NCBI RefSeq assembly: GCF_900764565.1
Contig: NZ_CAAFOM010000043.1
Span: forward strand, 1 to 13,429
Direction: 5' to 3'
DNA: 13,429 nucleotides
DNA from: an uncultured Catenibacterium sp.
GTDB lineage: Bacteria; Bacillota_I; Bacilli_A; Erysipelotrichales; Coprobacillaceae
The position numbers and the translations under genes were made by a program. This document shows, piece by piece, positions 12,126-13,429 of the stretch; position 1 is the first letter of the stretch; every line of letters starts with the position of its first letter. Below the pieces are notes generated by a model. The model was not told the origin of the DNA. It saw only the letters and a program-made list of their open reading frames with translations, and ran no database searches.

Positions 12126-13429
12126 TTATTCACCACTTAATTTTTCATCAATAGCTTTAGCAGCCTTCTTACCAGCACCCATTGCTAGAATGACTGTAGC
12201 AGCACCAGTAACAACGTCACCACCAGCCCATACGCCTTCTTTAGATGTGTGGTTAGTTTCTTCTTCAACAATGATACCGCCCCACTTCTGGCAATCAAGA
12301 CCAGGAGTAGTCTGTCTGATCAATGGGTTTGGAGACTGACCAATTGCGATAACAACTGTTCCACAATCAATAGTGAAGTTAGTACCTTCTTTTACAACTG
12401 GTCTTCTTCTACCAGATGCATCAGGTTCTCCTAATTCCATTTCTACACATTCAAGAGCCTTAACTGCACCATTATCACCATGAACAGCAACTGGGTTAGT
12501 TAATAACTTGAAGATAATACCTTCTTCCTTAGCATGATGTACTTCTTCAGCACGTGCAGGAATTTCAGCATCACTACGACGATATACGATATATACATTC
12601 TTAGCACCAAGTCTCTTAGCAGTTCTTGCAGCATCCATAGCTACGTTACCAGCACCTACAACACATACTGTATCAGCTACCTTTACTGGAGTAGGATGGT
12701 TAGGGAATTCATAACCCTTCATTAAGTTAACACGAGTTAAGAATTCGTTGGCAGCATATACACCATCAAGGTTTTCACCTGGGATACCCTGGAAACGAGG
12801 TAAACCAGCACCAGCACCTACGAATATAGCATCATAGCCACTTTCCTGTAATTCATCAATTGTGATAGAACGACCTACTACAACGTTTGTTTCAAACTTA
12901 ACACCTAAGTCTGCAACACCATCAATTTCATGCTGTACTAAATCTTTTGGTAAACGGAATTCTGGAATACCATAAGATAATACACCACCAGTTTTATGTA
13001 ATGCTTCAAATACTGTTACATCATAACCACGTTTAGCAAGTTCACCCGCACAAGAGATACCTGAAGGTCCTGAACCTACAATAGCAACCTTCTTGCCGTT
13101 CTTTTCAATCTTTGCTTCAGTTGGTTTACCATGATCTCTATGATAATCAGCAACGAATCTTTCTAGTCTACCAATGGCAACTGATTCACCCTTGATACCT
13201 CTAATACATTTACCTTCACACTGGTTTTCCTGTGGACATACACGACCACAGATTGCAGGTAAAGCATTTTCTGTAGTGATGATTTCATAAGCTTTTTCAA
13301 AATCACCATTCACTACTTCCTGAATAAAATGAGGGATAGGTACATTTACTGGACATCCATCCACACAGCGAGGCTTTTTACAGTTTAAGCAGCGTGCTGC
13401 TTCTTCCTGAGCCATTTCTTTTGTATATC
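12126..13429 (-). CDS. gltA: NADPH-dependent glutamate synthase / NfnB-type flavoprotein, 5' end cut by the window
   Basis: FAD- and Fe-S-containing oxidoreductase of the GltD family. It has N-terminal cluster cysteines CLNCKKPRCVDGC and CGRVCPQENQCEGKC (counting from the Met at 13415: 9, 12, 17, 21 and 56, 60, 66, 70). FAD site GSGPSG is at 114-119, NADP site GAGNVAMDAA at 254-263, and C-terminal GGDVVTGAATVILAMGAG. The Met at 13415 is not the true start. The frame is open to the edge, encoding YTKE ahead of MAQEEAARC as in family members with an N-terminal ALGYTxEMA stretch; about 25-30 residues are missing. Alternatives are the homotetrameric glutamate synthase GltA or NfnB of the electron-bifurcating ferredoxin:NADP oxidoreductase. 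A ferredoxin-NADP reductase alpha-like gene immediately upstream would decide for NfnB. Confidence 0.92.
   Translation of the reverse strand, partial: YTKEMAQEEAARCLNCKKPRCVDGCPVNVPIPHFIQEVVNGDFEKAYEIITTENALPAICGRVCPQENQCEGKCIRGIKGESVAIGRLERFVADYHRDHGKPTEAKIEKNGKKVAIVGSGPSGISCAGELAKRGYDVTVFEALHKTGGVLSYGIPEFRLPKDLVQHEIDGVADLGVKFETNVVVGRSITIDELQESGYDAIFVGAGAGLPRFQGIPGENLDGVYAANEFLTRVNLMKGYEFPNHPTPVKVADTVCVVGAGNVAMDAARTAKRLGAKNVYIVYRRSDAEIPARAEEVHHAKEEGIIFKLLTNPVAVHGDNGAVKALECVEMELGEPDASGRRRPVVKEGTNFTIDCGTVVIAIGQSPNPLIRQTTPGLDCQKWGGIIVEEETNHTSKEGVWAGGDVVTGAATVILAMGAGKKAAKAIDEKLSGE

Noticed and set aside
12249..12725. Two short plus-strand open frames
   Set aside because: Antisense to the flavoprotein; Ser/Thr/Tyr-rich low-complexity products typical of reversed coding sequence.
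1..13429. CRISPR, insertion sequence, prophage or defence island
   Set aside because: No repeat array, transposase, integrase, tRNA-flanking direct repeats or defence-family domains are visible; gene content is housekeeping with uniform orientation.

Overview
This is a low-GC stretch of bacterial chromosome in which all fifteen recognisable genes lie on the minus strand and the plus strand codes for nothing convincing. The gene families (family II pyrophosphatase with CBS and DRTGG domains, RqcP, DivIC, NADPH-dependent glutamate synthase/NfnB type flavoprotein, Cof-type HAD phosphatases in tandem), the strong AAGGAGG-type ribosome binding sites and the extended -10 promoters fit a Bacillota gut-type organism. 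I favour the Erysipelotrichia/Coprobacillaceae area; this is inferred from family resemblance, not from a marker gene. Nothing looks like a prophage, transposon, CRISPR or defence island.

Reading in the direction of transcription (right to left): a 5'-truncated GltA/GltD/NfnB flavoprotein runs in from beyond the right edge and is followed without a gap by a small zinc-ribbon membrane protein, ending at a terminator near 11770. Next is a YheO-type PAS/HTH regulator with its own promoter, followed 10 bases later by the CBS-domain pyrophosphatase ppaC and a terminator near 9320-9356. A 314-base AT-rich intergenic region holds the promoter of an APC-family amino acid transporter. That gene is followed by a near-perfect 21-bp hairpin, an M18 aminopeptidase and an overlapping four-helix membrane protein of unknown function, closed by a terminator at 5845-5870.

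An extended -10 promoter at 5793-5801 then starts a short leader of about 70 nt. The leader has two hairpins, the second being a terminator with six U's, and lies just ahead of a glycerophosphodiester phosphodiesterase and rqcP. This possible attenuator or small RNA is the most interesting non-coding element here. After the rqcP terminator, divIC has its own promoter. It is followed by a tightly packed group: alpha/beta esterase, two paralogous HAD phosphatases, ung and folC. These genes overlap or are 2-3 bases apart and end at a strong terminator at 33-64. A promoter-like sequence at 1-29 points out of the left edge.

Functionally the window is mostly housekeeping: folate polyglutamylation, uracil repair, cell division, ribosome-associated quality control, phosphate and pyrophosphate metabolism, and peptide/amino acid use. 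Two themes stand out. Hairpin terminators sit directly on or beside stop codons. An acidic-residue-type aminopeptidase is linked to a glutamate/GABA-like transporter. I see no clear novel multi-gene system; the best leads are the leader RNA at 5716-5787 and the unknown membrane protein at 5869-6231.
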